A stretch of DNA of 64,000 nucleotides from Planococcus citri (taxonomy: Eukaryota > Arthropoda > Insecta > Hemiptera > Pseudococcidae). Under the pieces are notes generated by a model. It made no database searches, was not told the origin of the DNA, and saw only the letters and a program-made list of their open reading frames with translations. The position numbers were made by a program, and so were the translations under genes. Below, in pieces: positions 45,760-56,946 of the stretch. Location: NCBI RefSeq assembly GCF_950023065.1, contig NC_088679.1, positions 71,982,001-72,046,000 of the forward strand. Direction: 5' to 3'. Numbering within the stretch: position 1 is the first letter of the stretch; every line of letters begins with the position of its first letter.

Positions 45760-46439
45760 TAGACATTTATTTGTATATAGCCTATAATAGAGAAGTTTTA
45801 AGACTTTTTTTTTACCATCTGACATTTTTAATAAAAAAAAGTAGGTACTCAATTCAGTATATTGTTCCTAACGCTGTTTTACATCCTACAAAAATGACTA
45901 GAGCGAAAAACCCCACGATTTTTAAAAAAATGCTCCCTCAGAAGAATTCTGACACAAAGGTTGAAATTTCAACAAAAAAAAAATTCACCAATTTTTATTT
46001 TTTTGGGAACCGAGGTATTTTTCGAAAGGAGGGGGGGGGTGCATTCAAGAAAGCTATGACTAGAATTGAAAATTTTTCAAAAAAAAACTCCGTTCAAAAT
46101 TGAAAAAAAAATCAAAACAAAGATTCCTCTGAATGACCGTCTTTTCGAGAAAAGTCCTCCCCCCTCAAAAAAAAAAAAATGATTCCCTTGTTTGAAACTC
46201 CCAAGTTGGAAATCAAACGAAAAAAAAGTTGAAGTTGAGCGTAAACAATGTTTGAACATTTTTCATTTTGGGTCAGAATTCTTCTAAACGAATGTCTTTT
46301 AAAGGAGGAAACTCCCTTGTCCCCTGTCCTTGCGAACAGCTCCCCTTTCCGAGTTTAATATTCAAATCTGTATAAAATTTTTTAGGATTTATTGTTAAGT
46401 TTGAGAATATTCCATATCCATTCAGTGATTACGACGTTT

Positions 46440-49400
46440 TTCATTCCGCTGCTGATTCTTGTTTATTTAATTTTTTATTCAAAAAATACGATGAACTGGA
46501 AAAAAAAGGTAAAAGGTAAAACACTCGGATAAATGCTCTTAAATTCAAAATGAAGATACTCGCTGTACCTACAGTAGTTTTACGCTACTTACAGATACAA
46601 AAGTAGAATCATGACATTTATAACAATGCTCAACATGAAGTATGCTGAAGGGAAAAAGTCCAAAGTTTTCAGAAAAATTATATTGTATGCTGGGTAACAC
46701 GATGGAACCACCAACGATGATATAAGAAGAACGGACGACAAACGGCCTTGAAAAAAAAAACATAAATTGGTTAATACCTACTTATCTGATTAGGTACCCA
46801 TTATGAAAGTTATTAGGGAGAAAAAACCGTGCAAAATAGTTTTTGGTATTGTTAAACATTTATCAATTATTACCCTTTGAGAAATTAAAAAAAAAAAAAA
46901 GGAAAAAGAATATGAATCGCAATTTTACCTCCGAGGAGGGAGGAGGAGGGATGATCGAGCGGTCTAAGAATATTATCACGGATTTTTTGATACAGAAGAC
47001 GTACTTACCAACTCCCTCTAGCTAATTTGAAAATCGCTGCTCAAGGCCAAACTATTCATTTTAATATTTATAGTTGGGTAGGTACCTATGCTATTTTCAG
47101 TCATGATTTTTCTTTCAGTAGAAAATAATCCCTTGTCGAATTTTCAAAAGTTTGCCAAAAATTCAAGAAATAATTCCTGCAGTGCCTGAAATGTGAGCTA
47201 CTGGTACTAGTATTACTTGTGGATACTTTCATAACTTTTTTTTGTCTACTCTGTCTAAAAAAAATTCTGCCAAATTGAGATGCCTCTCTTGCGAACAAAA
47301 TTATGTATATTTTTCATTTCGGAGTTCAACTCACCTAGTTCATTAATTTCATAAAATTTACTGAAGAATGACATCATCACTGACAAAACCGCACCATGAA
47401 ATACATCGAACAGAGGAACTGAAAATAAAAACAAAAACAATAGTAATTTTACTGATTTATTATTGCAGAAAAAGCACCTAATAAAGTATTGGTAATTCTG
47501 AAAACAGGAAGACTGAAAAGAAGGTCTTCCCCAGAGGAAGGACCCGGCACCTAAAAGGGTCTCCCATCTCGGCTCATCCAAATTTTTCTTAAATTTAAAT
47601 TTAAATTTAAATTTAGATGTGCTTTTGGCGAAGGTTATTGAAAAGTATAAAATCAGACGAATTATTTTGTAGGTTTTTTTAAAAACTTTCGCTTTCATCT
47701 TTTTATTCTGGCAGGAATTACCTATTGGTTTCTTTTGTGTGAATCGTGTAAAAAAGAATGCCGGAGAATTTTAATCCAACTCTGCGGAGACCTTCACTTT
47801 GAGTAGGAAGTTCTTCAGAAAAAATTGAGCTGCGAAGGTGCTACTGGAGAGTGGATAATTATGGGTCCTCAATGAGGAAGAATTTTTGAAAAAAATCGTA
47901 GTTTTTTCGATTCAACTCCCAACCAAACCTGTTTTGGGGGAAATGACCCAGTTCCAAAAAATAGTATTTGAGATTCTGCACCGATCTAGGTTACTAAGAA
48001 AAATCCAAGACCACTTTTAAGGTTTTAGTGAGTGATTAAAAATTTGAAAATGGCTTGTTTTCGAATAAATTCGTCTTTTGAGAATTTTTTCTTACTCAAA
48101 ATACCAAATTCATTACTTTGTATTTGTATGCCAAAAAATGTATACGAATCATTTCCGAAAGTGGGGGAAATATTTTGAAACGCGGTGGAGCCAATTTTTG
48201 TCACTGTTGAGAATTTTTAAAACTTGAGATTTGCCAAGTTTTGCGCATTTTTTTCGATTTTTTGAAATTGGAAATAAAAATGAAAAATTGGCTCCACTGT
48301 GTTCTAAAATAACTCCCTAGTTGCCAAAATTGATATAAATTTCGATAATATACAACCTTCGAAAATAAATTCTCTTTGAGGGCTAATATATCCCCTCCAA
48401 GAACACTTCCAGAGTTGACATTTTTTCTGAGCAACTTCTTGAAGATCTCCACTGAATTTGATCCTACTACATGTTTTTTTTACCCATTCTAATGCAGCTG
48501 TATTCTGTAAAATATTGTTTTCTTGCAATTTTTCATTTCCACAACAAATGCTGCCAAAATTTAGAGGTGCCTCTCACATGTATGAGTATGTATCCAAAAC
48601 TTCTCAAAACGGTTCTTAACTTTTTTCAATTAATTCGTTGAGTTTAAAATAGGACACATACCCAATTTCAATCTTCTAGGTCAACTTATTGAAATTGTGA
48701 TTTTTTTTCTCATAAGTAGGTATATCTATATAGGTATAAGATATCATGTTTGGCCAAAATTTTATTTTCCAAAAATTCACCAAAAATTGAAAAATTTACG
48801 CAACTGAAATTTTGACTGGGGGGTTGCATTTTTGAATATTCTTACAATTCAGCTTTTTCCTTTTCAAAAACTTTTTTTGAAAGTTAGGATACTACCCTTG
48901 TGAGACTTGATAGGAAGGTACTAACATTCTACCCCCTGATGCAACATGGTGCAAAAAATGTAGGTAAACATTGAATTCAATAAATAGAAGGAGGAGAAAT
49001 AAGACCAGGAAAATTTCTCACAAATTTTTCCAAAATGAAAATAGGACTTACCAACAAAAAGATGCCAATTTTGATTAGCAAATAAGTATCCGACAGCTGC
49101 AACGGTATCCCATACTCCGGCCAATGCACCAATCACAGCGTCATGTAATTTCAACAGTTTGCTCAAGACAATTGAACAAAATACATTGCCTATGGGTGGT
49201 TTATAGACAAAATAACTTCATGAATGCATACTTAACTGGAGTAAAAAAAAAACACCCATCTAGATACATTCTGATAAAATTATTAAGTGAGTATAAGATA
49301 GATAGGTAGCTTACCAATAATAACTCCAATATATCTGTAAATAACGTACAAACTGTAATCCTGTTCATTCCAATGGAATTTATGCCGTAGAAACAAATAT

Positions 49401-50369
49401 TGAACCGAATTTTCACCTAGAATGAAAAGAAAATGATTTAGGTACCTAAGTCATAAGTCTGCCTATTTTAAAACTAGAGTAGGTAGGTATAGTACCTAAA
49501 ATAAAACATTGTTGTCGATTAATTATGGTAGTAAAATTGTCATATTCACCTTGCACAGAGAAATACACCAACACATTGATACCAATCAACATAACAATAA
49601 TGATCCTCCTGCTCTTGAGACTCTTCTTGAAAACTATTTTAAAACTATCAACGATTCGCATAACATTAAAAACTCGACAAAAATGCGCTTTTCTTTCCAC
49701 ATGCACAGATGCATCTTCGACAAAAACCCAAGCCAACACCAACGCAACCGTTGATAAAACAAAACATATCAAATACGTGTAAAAAAATCCAAATTTTCGA
49801 AGCACGAACCCAGCACTTCCGAATCCTGCCAGATCACCGGCTGTTTTAGTAGCTGAAAAAAGACCTAATCTCATCGTACGACTTGCCACGTCCGATACAT
49901 CGCATAAGTGAGCTTGACTAGCTACAATCATCAATATTATTCCTCCACATGCTACTTCGATAATAACATTCCACAAAGCGCTTTTAAACGGATCCCAAGT
50001 CCAGAAATAAGAATGCAAACAGCCACATAGCGATTGACCCATAAGTCCTAACATAGGTAGCATAATTAAAGGTTTACGACATCGGCCAGCTCCGTCACTC
50101 CAGCTCATTGCCAGCGCAGCGTACAAGAGGATCAGGAAGTACATTATGAAACGAAGATAACTCATGATTCCCGATGCGAAAACTATTCCTTGTTTTTCAT
50201 CGTCACAAGGGGTACTCAAGTCTGGCTCTGATGTGGCGTTAAATCGGCATTTTTTCTGAATTAATAAATTAACACCGGTTAGTTCCACTACGACGAATGC
50301 AGCCATCGATAATAAAACCGCCGGTTCGACGGTTACATTTTTCACGAAACGAGATACATTTTTAATCAT
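46440..50369 (-). CDS. SLC46-family transporter, copy G
   Basis: Six exons: 49550-50369, 49315-49416, 49052-49189, 47335-47418, 46593-46746, 46440-46494; 450 residues, the shortest tail. Exon 1: TVEPAV, sequon FNATSEPD, CDDEK, HLCDVSD, FGSAGF, TM7 ending SVQG. The MFS motif A is altered: SWSDGAGRCRKPLI, so two positions of the arginine run conserved in the others are Cys and Lys. The acidic Asp and the Gly-Arg core remain. The exon 5 acceptor is AAG rather than CAG, and its donor is TATCT|GTAAGT. Intron 3 is 1.6 kb and intron 4 588 bp, with repeats. ATG context GTTCAACC-ATG as in A and B. Groups with F and H. Intact as read. Confidence 0.92.
47419..49051. other. Intron 3 of copy G
   Basis: 1.63 kb against 74-254 bp in most sisters. 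A short (TTTAAA)n-like tract lies at 47587-47617. An inverted copy of the dispersed intronic repeat occupies about 47880-48330. The rest (48330-49050) is unclassified AT-rich sequence. No gene. Confidence 0.5.
47880..48330 (-). repeat. Dispersed intronic repeat, inverted copy
   Basis: The reverse complement carries the words of the copies at 7128 and 12828: TTGGCTCCACCGCG, ACGAATTTATTCG, AACAAGCCATTTTC, CACTCACTAAAACC, GTGGTCTTGGATTTT and GGTGCAGAATCTCAAATAC. Placed in intron 3 of copy G. Confidence 0.5.
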
Positions 50370-51272
50370 GGTTGAACTCGAGCGAAAAATTGAACGTAGA
50401 AATTCACATTGACATAATTTTACACTACATTTGTTCTAATAACTGCATGTTTTATACAAATACGTACCAGTGCAAAGTCGGTATGAAAGAATATACCCTG
50501 GTTAAATTACCTGCGACAGTTATTGAAGGATCACTTGAAATAATCTAAAGTGTATGTAACTAACACTTCACCACGTTCACGTGTAATAATAAACTTATGG
50601 TACTTACACTGCGTATAATAAGGTACATACCTTGTCCACACTACAAAGAACTTTTAACCTAATATCTTGGGGCATGGACCATTCTAGTTACAATTATTGC
50701 TTTATTGTCTAACGAAGTTCCTAGTTCTTAAAACTTTTCCCCAAAACTGCAATTTTTAATGTTTATTCTCAACATTCTTCATTCTCAATATTTGAAAAAA
50801 TGAATTCTTAGGGATACATACCTTGAAAAATGATCTCTTTTTAAAAAAGAATTCTCCTTTGGGCTGCTCGTATTACTCTATTTGTTTTCCTCACACAGCG
50901 GGAATGGTTTAAAAAATCCTGACGCAAAAATTAAAATGTTTTCGATATATTATTTGGTTTTTTGATGCGTTAGTTTTTTTTGAATTCGAAGTAAGGAGAG
51001 AAAACTCGGCCCAATTTTTTTGAACTTGGAGAAAAATTCAAAAATTTATACCTACTTAACTTATTTTCTTATATTAAACAAACGGAATTCCAAAATAAGA
51101 GCCACCTTTATAAACATTGTACGTTTCACATAATAATAAACTTCTGTGCATCCAAATTTTTTATTGACAAATTTAAATTTAAAATGTACCAATGTAACTA
51201 CTCCAATTATTTTCATTTTGAAATATGTGGGTAGGTGATCTAAGCGTAAAGTCTGTTTAATAATCATATTCA
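50370..51272. other. Spacer between copies G and H
   Basis: 903 bp, the copy G upstream region and the copy H 3' UTR. AT-rich, no repeat with defined ends and no core promoter recognised. The stretch 51060-51240 resembles 41510-41700 downstream of copy F (ACATTTT...TTTATTGACAAAT words), consistent with F and H being duplicates. Confidence 0.45.
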
Positions 51273-52839
51273 TCATGATGCCCGTTCTTCATTCCGCGGT
51301 GATTCTTGTTGATTCAATTTCACGCTCAAAAAATACGCTAAGCTGAAAACGAAAAAATATGTTTAATCACAATGAAAAAGATTCGAGCACCTACCTAAAT
51401 ATTTTTAGAATTGAAAACATGGATTATTATTAATTCCAGAATACCAACATGTATAAGACAATTACGATGACATTTACTGCTATACTCAACGTGAAGTACG
51501 CTGAAGGGAAAAAATCCATAGTTTTTCGAAATATTGTACTATAGGCAGGATAACAAGCTGGAATCACCAATCCTAATACTGCAAGGACACAGGTTAAACG
51601 ACCTATAAGCAAACGAAGTAAGATATTTTAAATGGATTGGAATGTTAGGTAGGCCGTAGGTATGCCTGACGTGATGAGTAATTTCCGAATAAACAATATT
51701 ACGAACACCCGGGTAGGTAGGTACCTATATAAATTTATTAACTTAATTTTAAACTCACCAAATTCATCTGGTGCGTAATATTTGCTGAAAAATGAAAGAC
51801 TCACAGACAAAACAGTGCCATGAAATACATCAAACAAAGGAACTGTAAGTAAATTTATGAATAAAACATATTAGTAAAGAATAATTGTAAGCACATGCAC
51901 GTTCAAGTGAAAAAAAAAATACATTTCAGGCCAAATGCGCAGAAGTAGTTGCAAAAATTAAGGTCATAAATTATTAAGAATTTTCTTTACGCCGGAGAAC
52001 TACTTCGAGCAGCTGAAAATTTATAGTGCATTTTCGTTGAAGTGAAACACCTAAATCCCTTCTATCATCGTATAGAACGAAAATTGCATTACCTACCAAC
52101 ATAAAGATGCCAATTTTGGCTTGCAAATAAGTACCCAAAGGCTGCTATAGTATCCCAGAATGCAGCCATCGTACCGATCATTCCATCGTGCAGTTTTAGC
52201 AGTTTACTCAGCACAACTGAGCAGAATACACTGCCTGCAAAAAAACAAAAAAATAAGAATATGTAGGTGAGGGGGTGGATATCGATTAGGGTGTAGGTAC
52301 CTATTTTGCAAAGTTGAAATTTTCCAACTACCCCCCCCCCCCCCGTTGTTTCCACGGGTGAAAAAATAATTAACTATTTTTTTATTTTCGCCCTATCTGC
52401 AAAAAAGTGGTGCCGGTACCCCTTCCTTCAAGTTGAAAAAAATAAAAATAAAACATAATAAATTCAATCAAAACGAGGGAAAATTCGTTGAAAATATCTT
52501 ATTTCCAAGTTAGAACTGGTCTACATAACCCCTTGTGTAAGGAAAAAACATTCGATGGACCCCGAATGATGTGGGCACTTTTGTGTGGAGTCTTCCCCAA
52601 ATTTTGGAAAAAGTATGATTTTTGGTCCCTTGTATGAACTATGAAGCCCCCAAAGTTGAAAAATATCGAAAAAGATGAAAAACTGATGTCCGTAGAGTGT
52701 AGACTGTAGGTACAAATTATTTGAAAAATTTTCATCTCTGAGTAGAGTTGTAGTCGCACTCTTTTACAGGAGATAGCGTATATTTCCATCTATATTAGGT
52801 TTCTATAGCAAATCTGATAGTTTCATTCAGGGAGAGTTG

Positions 52840-53400
52840 GCCAATGAGTTTGTTGTTAACAGCTCCGATCATTTCCTCCCTCTCGTCATTCTTCCTTGTA
52901 TTTTCCCCTGTACCCCTAGCATGAAAATACTGTTTTCTGTTTCTCGTATTTTATGAGCTAAATACTTTAGCTTTCTATTTTTGATATCTTCAACTACAAC
53001 ATTCCACTCCTCTCCTATTCTTGCTAATACTTCCTTGTTGGTAATGAAATCCTTCCATGAGATCCATAGTAGCCTTCAATAGCACCACATCTCAAAATGT
53101 TTCACAGGAATACTTCAGAATGGTCCATACGTACTACGTAGCATCACATAATTCTCTTCCTCCGGCCTATACTCATTGTTTGATTTCCCAGCACATTAGC
53201 AAGGTTGTTGAAAGTGCTTTTTGCCATTCCAATCCGTGACTTAATTTCTTCATGATCTCTACCATTGTTGTTTATCAGCGCTCCAAGGTATCTGAATTGG
53301 TTTACATTTTCAATTTCTTGTGTTCTAATGTTGATTTGGACCTCTTTATCGTCTCCTTTTGTAAATCTCATCACCTTGGTCTTGCCTGTGTTTATTTTAA
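52840..53400 (-). pseudogene. LINE reverse transcriptase C-terminal remnant
   Basis: The open part (53144-53374) reads VMRFTKGDDKEVQINI-like sequence with FRYLGALINNNGRDHEEIKS and AKSTFNNLANVL, the typical post-palm segment of LINE RTs (F-YLG-I---G----EI--RI--A---F). After frame changes the same strand continues with SWKDFITNKEVLARIGEEW, then NRKLKYLAHKIRE and VQGKIQGRMTRGRK, the usual end of such proteins. Dead, 5'-truncated and split by frameshifts. Confidence 0.7.
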
Positions 53401-53636
53401 TTCCATATTTTAACCCTATAGGGTAAGGTTGCCGAAATTGTACCAGCGCCCAAATCGTACCACCCCCTCTATCTCAGAAACTATCTGCAAATAGCACTTT
53501 CTACTGATAAAATATGTTACTAGCATGTATTTCAAGGTGCCTGATATCAATATCAGGCACATTGAATCATTGGTGGTTTTTTTGATGTTTTTTTAGAAAA
53601 ATTGCATCTTCCATTAAAAAAACTGACCTGTTATGT

Positions 53637-53886
53637 CGATACTGTAATACACAGACGTGCTATGTCCAATTTTTGAAATTTTACAGGACAGCTATTACAA
53701 GTTTTTTTCCTTGCTTTACTCCTGTATAAATGGTAGAACGGAACAGACTTTTACTCGGTGATGATAACAATATTGGACAAAGCACTTTTTTGCAAGTTGT
53801 AGTGCTTTTGATAACAAATCCAACGATATCAAAAACTCATTTTTCATAAAACGTGGACATAGCACGTCTGTGTATTACAGTATCGA
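53637..53886. mobile_element. 250-bp palindromic MITE
   Basis: The left arm CGATACTGTAATACACAGAC plus GTGCTATGTCCA (53637-53670) is repeated inverted at 53854-53886. Flanking repeats (AAATCGTACC, AATTTGAGCAAC words at 53440-53465, 54000-54025 and 54455-54515) suggest it sits within a larger, older inverted-repeat element spanning about 53425-54515. Target duplication not resolved. Confidence 0.6.
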
Positions 53887-54542
53887 TGTAAGGTAAGTAC
53901 GTTTAATCCTCTTAAAAGTATGTAATATTACCTACATTTAGAGATATTTATGAAAAAATTTCATCAACATCAACCTGAGTGATAGAAGATTGATGTTAAA
54001 AAATGTGAGTTGCTCAAATCGTACTTGTTGATGCTTGCTATTTCGTCGTACGTATTTTCACTTATTACATATACCTAGTTAGTCTTATTGTACACCTGAT
54101 GAAGGCTTCTACTCTAAAAGTTGTCTAAATCGTACCATGATTTCAATACAGAAATGTAATGTCATCAAATGTTGAAAAGAAAAAATGTGAAAAATTGTTC
54201 TGCGGAAGATATGGAAGGGCTCTTTGGAGAAATATGGTGAAAATAATTTGGTTTGAACGAGTGCTGCTGTAAATATGAAATACCCAAGCTCAACTTTCTT
54301 TGACATTTTAGAGACATTGTAAAAAAAGGGACAGATGAAGGAATGAAGGTCAAAGTGCAGGGGGAAACATGATATGGCCACACAGGGAAAATTAGAATTT
54401 GACTTCGAGGTGGTAGGAGGTCATAGAGCTTTATTTCTACCAATTTCATTCATGGGTACAATTTGAGAAACTGGTGGTACAATTTGAGCAACTAGGTCCC
54501 TAAATCGTACCTTTTTGATACCTTTGCGCGGATTCAAATAGC

Positions 54543-54690
54543 GCCTTTGCTATTTGAGAGGGAGAAGTAGATGTGGATGGAAAGATTGCAAAGTTCCTGA
54601 GAGCCACAGGACTGATAAATAGGACCCTGGGAAGCAGTACGGTGCGAAAAGAAACAAGATTGAAGGTGTACAATAGGGTGGTTCAAAGAA
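54543..54690 (+). pseudogene. LINE reverse transcriptase fragment, plus strand
   Basis: The plus-strand frame reads DGKIAKFLRATGLINRTLG, then STVRKETRLKVYNRVVQR, the conserved RT thumb segment (I-RA-G-----L-S--V-KETRL-LYN-V). Only about 50 residues remain, so the family cannot be named. Opposite in orientation to the remnant at 52840-53400, so it comes from a separate insertion. Confidence 0.6.
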
Positions 54691-56946
54691 CAATAGAAAA
54701 AACTTTGTTTTAATTTTTTGAGCTTACCCCCTAGAAGTGTTCCATTTGGTTAGAAAACACTTCACAAAAAATTTCAGAGCAAAAAAAAGGATATTTAGAG
54801 GTCACGCACGAGAGTTGAAGGTTGAGAAGGTATGAGCGCGCCGAGCGAAAACTTCCCATGGTTGCACGCTGGGGAATGCAGTGTTGCGTTCCCTCCTTGG
54901 ATTGAAGTAGTATTACACAACTTTATCCCCTCTACAATGTATGATAAGTAAGGCTAGTCCTTTGTGGGCTTTTTAGATGTTATTAATGAAGAGTCAATGA
55001 CTTTTTTTCAAATCAAAAGCTCATTGAAGGAGGAAATACAAAGGATAACAAAAGTAAAGAAAAAAGTATGAATTTAAGGTTGTATTTTCTCTCTGTAGTC
55101 AGTCTTATCTCGCACCTGATGAAGGCACTGTGTGCCAAAACGTAGTGTTTCTATGCTTTTAACGTAATAATAAAAACCTATAATATTCAATCAAGTCATA
55201 ATGTGTCATTTTGAATTTTATTTTACCTATTTTGAGATAGGGAGTCCAGTGGCGTAATTAGAATGTTTTAAATGCATATACTTATTGCTCAATTCGTCGA
55301 GTAATTTCTATTATATTCTGAATGAATTATGATGAATGATGATTTCCTATATATTTTGAGACCTGTGGAGGGGGGAGCTTCCTGGCACGACTTATTAGTT
55401 ATTTTTACAAACATGGTTGAAGAAAATTGCCTCATAAAACACGACAACTTTAGGGCATTAACAAATATTTTTTTCACACATACCTACCTATTAGATCATC
55501 ATCATTATCGAGTCGTATAACTGCTCGAGGTGGTATACCTTAGTATAAATAAGAGCTCATCTCCTCTCTAATCCACAAGTAAGTCGTGGGTGGAGATGGG
55601 GGGGGGGCTAAAACTTGTAGGTACATATTTAACTTGATCTAAAACCTAAGTAGAGAGACTCGGTGACCGAGGTGTTAGAACTAGAAAGTTCACAATTTAA
55701 AAGATTTTATCTTGATTTTCGATTTTTCATTGGTAGGTACTTTGAGAAATTGAGAGACCCCCGGCACCACTTATTTTTTACTGAGGGGGCTGAACATTTC
55801 TTTGTGTGATGTTCTCATCCGAAGTAGGTATAGAGCTGTAGGGGGTGGGAGCGCAAAAAATCGGAAAAATTTACATCATGTATAAAGAGATCAGTGACCT
55901 ACCTAGAATCACTCCGATATACCTATAAATTACGTACGCACTGTAATCACGTTCATCCCAATGAAATTTGTACCGTAGAAATAAATACTGGACTGAATTT
56001 TCTCCTATTTAAAATTAAAAAAATTATTCCATTGATTAGGTAATTCTAGCGAATAGTTTATCTAGTTCTTTAACGTAGTATGATCTACTTCACCTGACTA
56101 ATCAAGTAAGTAGGTAGCCAAACTTACCCTGCGTACAGAAGAACACCATAGTGTAAATAATCAGCAAAATAGCCGCGATATACCTTTTACTTCCGAGGCT
56201 TTTTTTGAAAATCACATTAAAACTAGTGCAAATGTGCATGACATTGAAACGTTGCCAAAAATGAGGTTTCTTTTCAACTGGCACCGATGTATCTTTGACA
56301 AAAGCCCAAGCTAATATCAACGTAACCACAGATAACACAACGCATATGAGATACGTGTAGAAAAATCCGAATCTCCGAAGTATGAATCCGGCACTTCCAA
56401 ATCCCACAAGATCTCCTAGCGTTCTAGCTGCTTGAAAAAACCCTAACCTCATCGTACGACTTTTCACTTCTGATGCATCACATACGTAGGCTTGACACGC
56501 AGACGTTATCATTGGTATTCCGCCAGTTATTACTTCGCATATTACATTGCACAATACATTATAGAAGGGATCCCATGTCCAGAAATACGAATGAAAGCAG
56601 CCACAACTGATTGCAGAATTAGTCCAATTATGGGCAAGAAAATTACAGGTCTTCGACGTCGACCAGCCTCGTCACTCCAGCACATCGCTATAGCTCCATA
56701 CACAGTGCATAAAAACATCATAGCGAAATTTAAATATGTGACCATTTCAGAGGCGAATACTATTCCTTCTTTTTCTTCATCACAAGGTGTACTTAGGTCC
56801 GGCTCCGATGTGATATTGATTCGACATTTTTTCTGAATAATTAAATTTGTACCTGTTAATCCAGCGATGAGAAAGACAGCAGTGTATAGGAAGAACGCGG
56901 GTTCGATTGTTATATTTTTAACGAAACTGGGTATAGTTTTAATCAT

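Larger units (their letters stand above)
52235..55902. other. Intron 2 of copy H, repeat-filled
   Basis: A C run at 52331-52344; unclassified 52350-52830; LINE RT remnant on the minus strand 52840-53400; inverted-repeat stretch 53425-54500 with a palindromic MITE inside; LINE RT remnant on the plus strand 54543-54690; unclassified 54700-55240; 55265-55345 matches 5553-5625 (both AATGTTTTAAATGCATAT... and AATGATG). No host gene. Confidence 0.55.
51273..56946 (-). pseudogene. SLC46-family transporter, copy H, one-base frameshift in exon 1
   Basis: Exons 56128-56946, 55903-56004, 52097-52234, 51759-51842, 51449-51602 and 51273-51342. Exon 1 is 819 bp, one base short of its sisters. Alignment to copy F puts the missing base near 56603-56607, where the CACAC of copy F reads CACA, just after LILQSV. 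The frame then runs out, while the correct frame resumes with CNVICEVITGG. Everything else is intact: TIEPAF, CDEEK, motif A, all splice sites, the exon 5 donor AT|GTTGGT and a TGA at 51273-51275. With that base the product would be 455 residues. A single deletion outside a homopolymer may be a true recent null allele or an assembly error. Very close to copy F. Intron 2 is 3.67 kb with LINE debris. Confidence 0.75.

Noticed and set aside
43850..45852. Short frames at both ends of the 43.9-45.8 kb element with similar peptides
   Set aside because: They overlap the inverted terminal repeats and are the same DNA read twice. No transposase motif.
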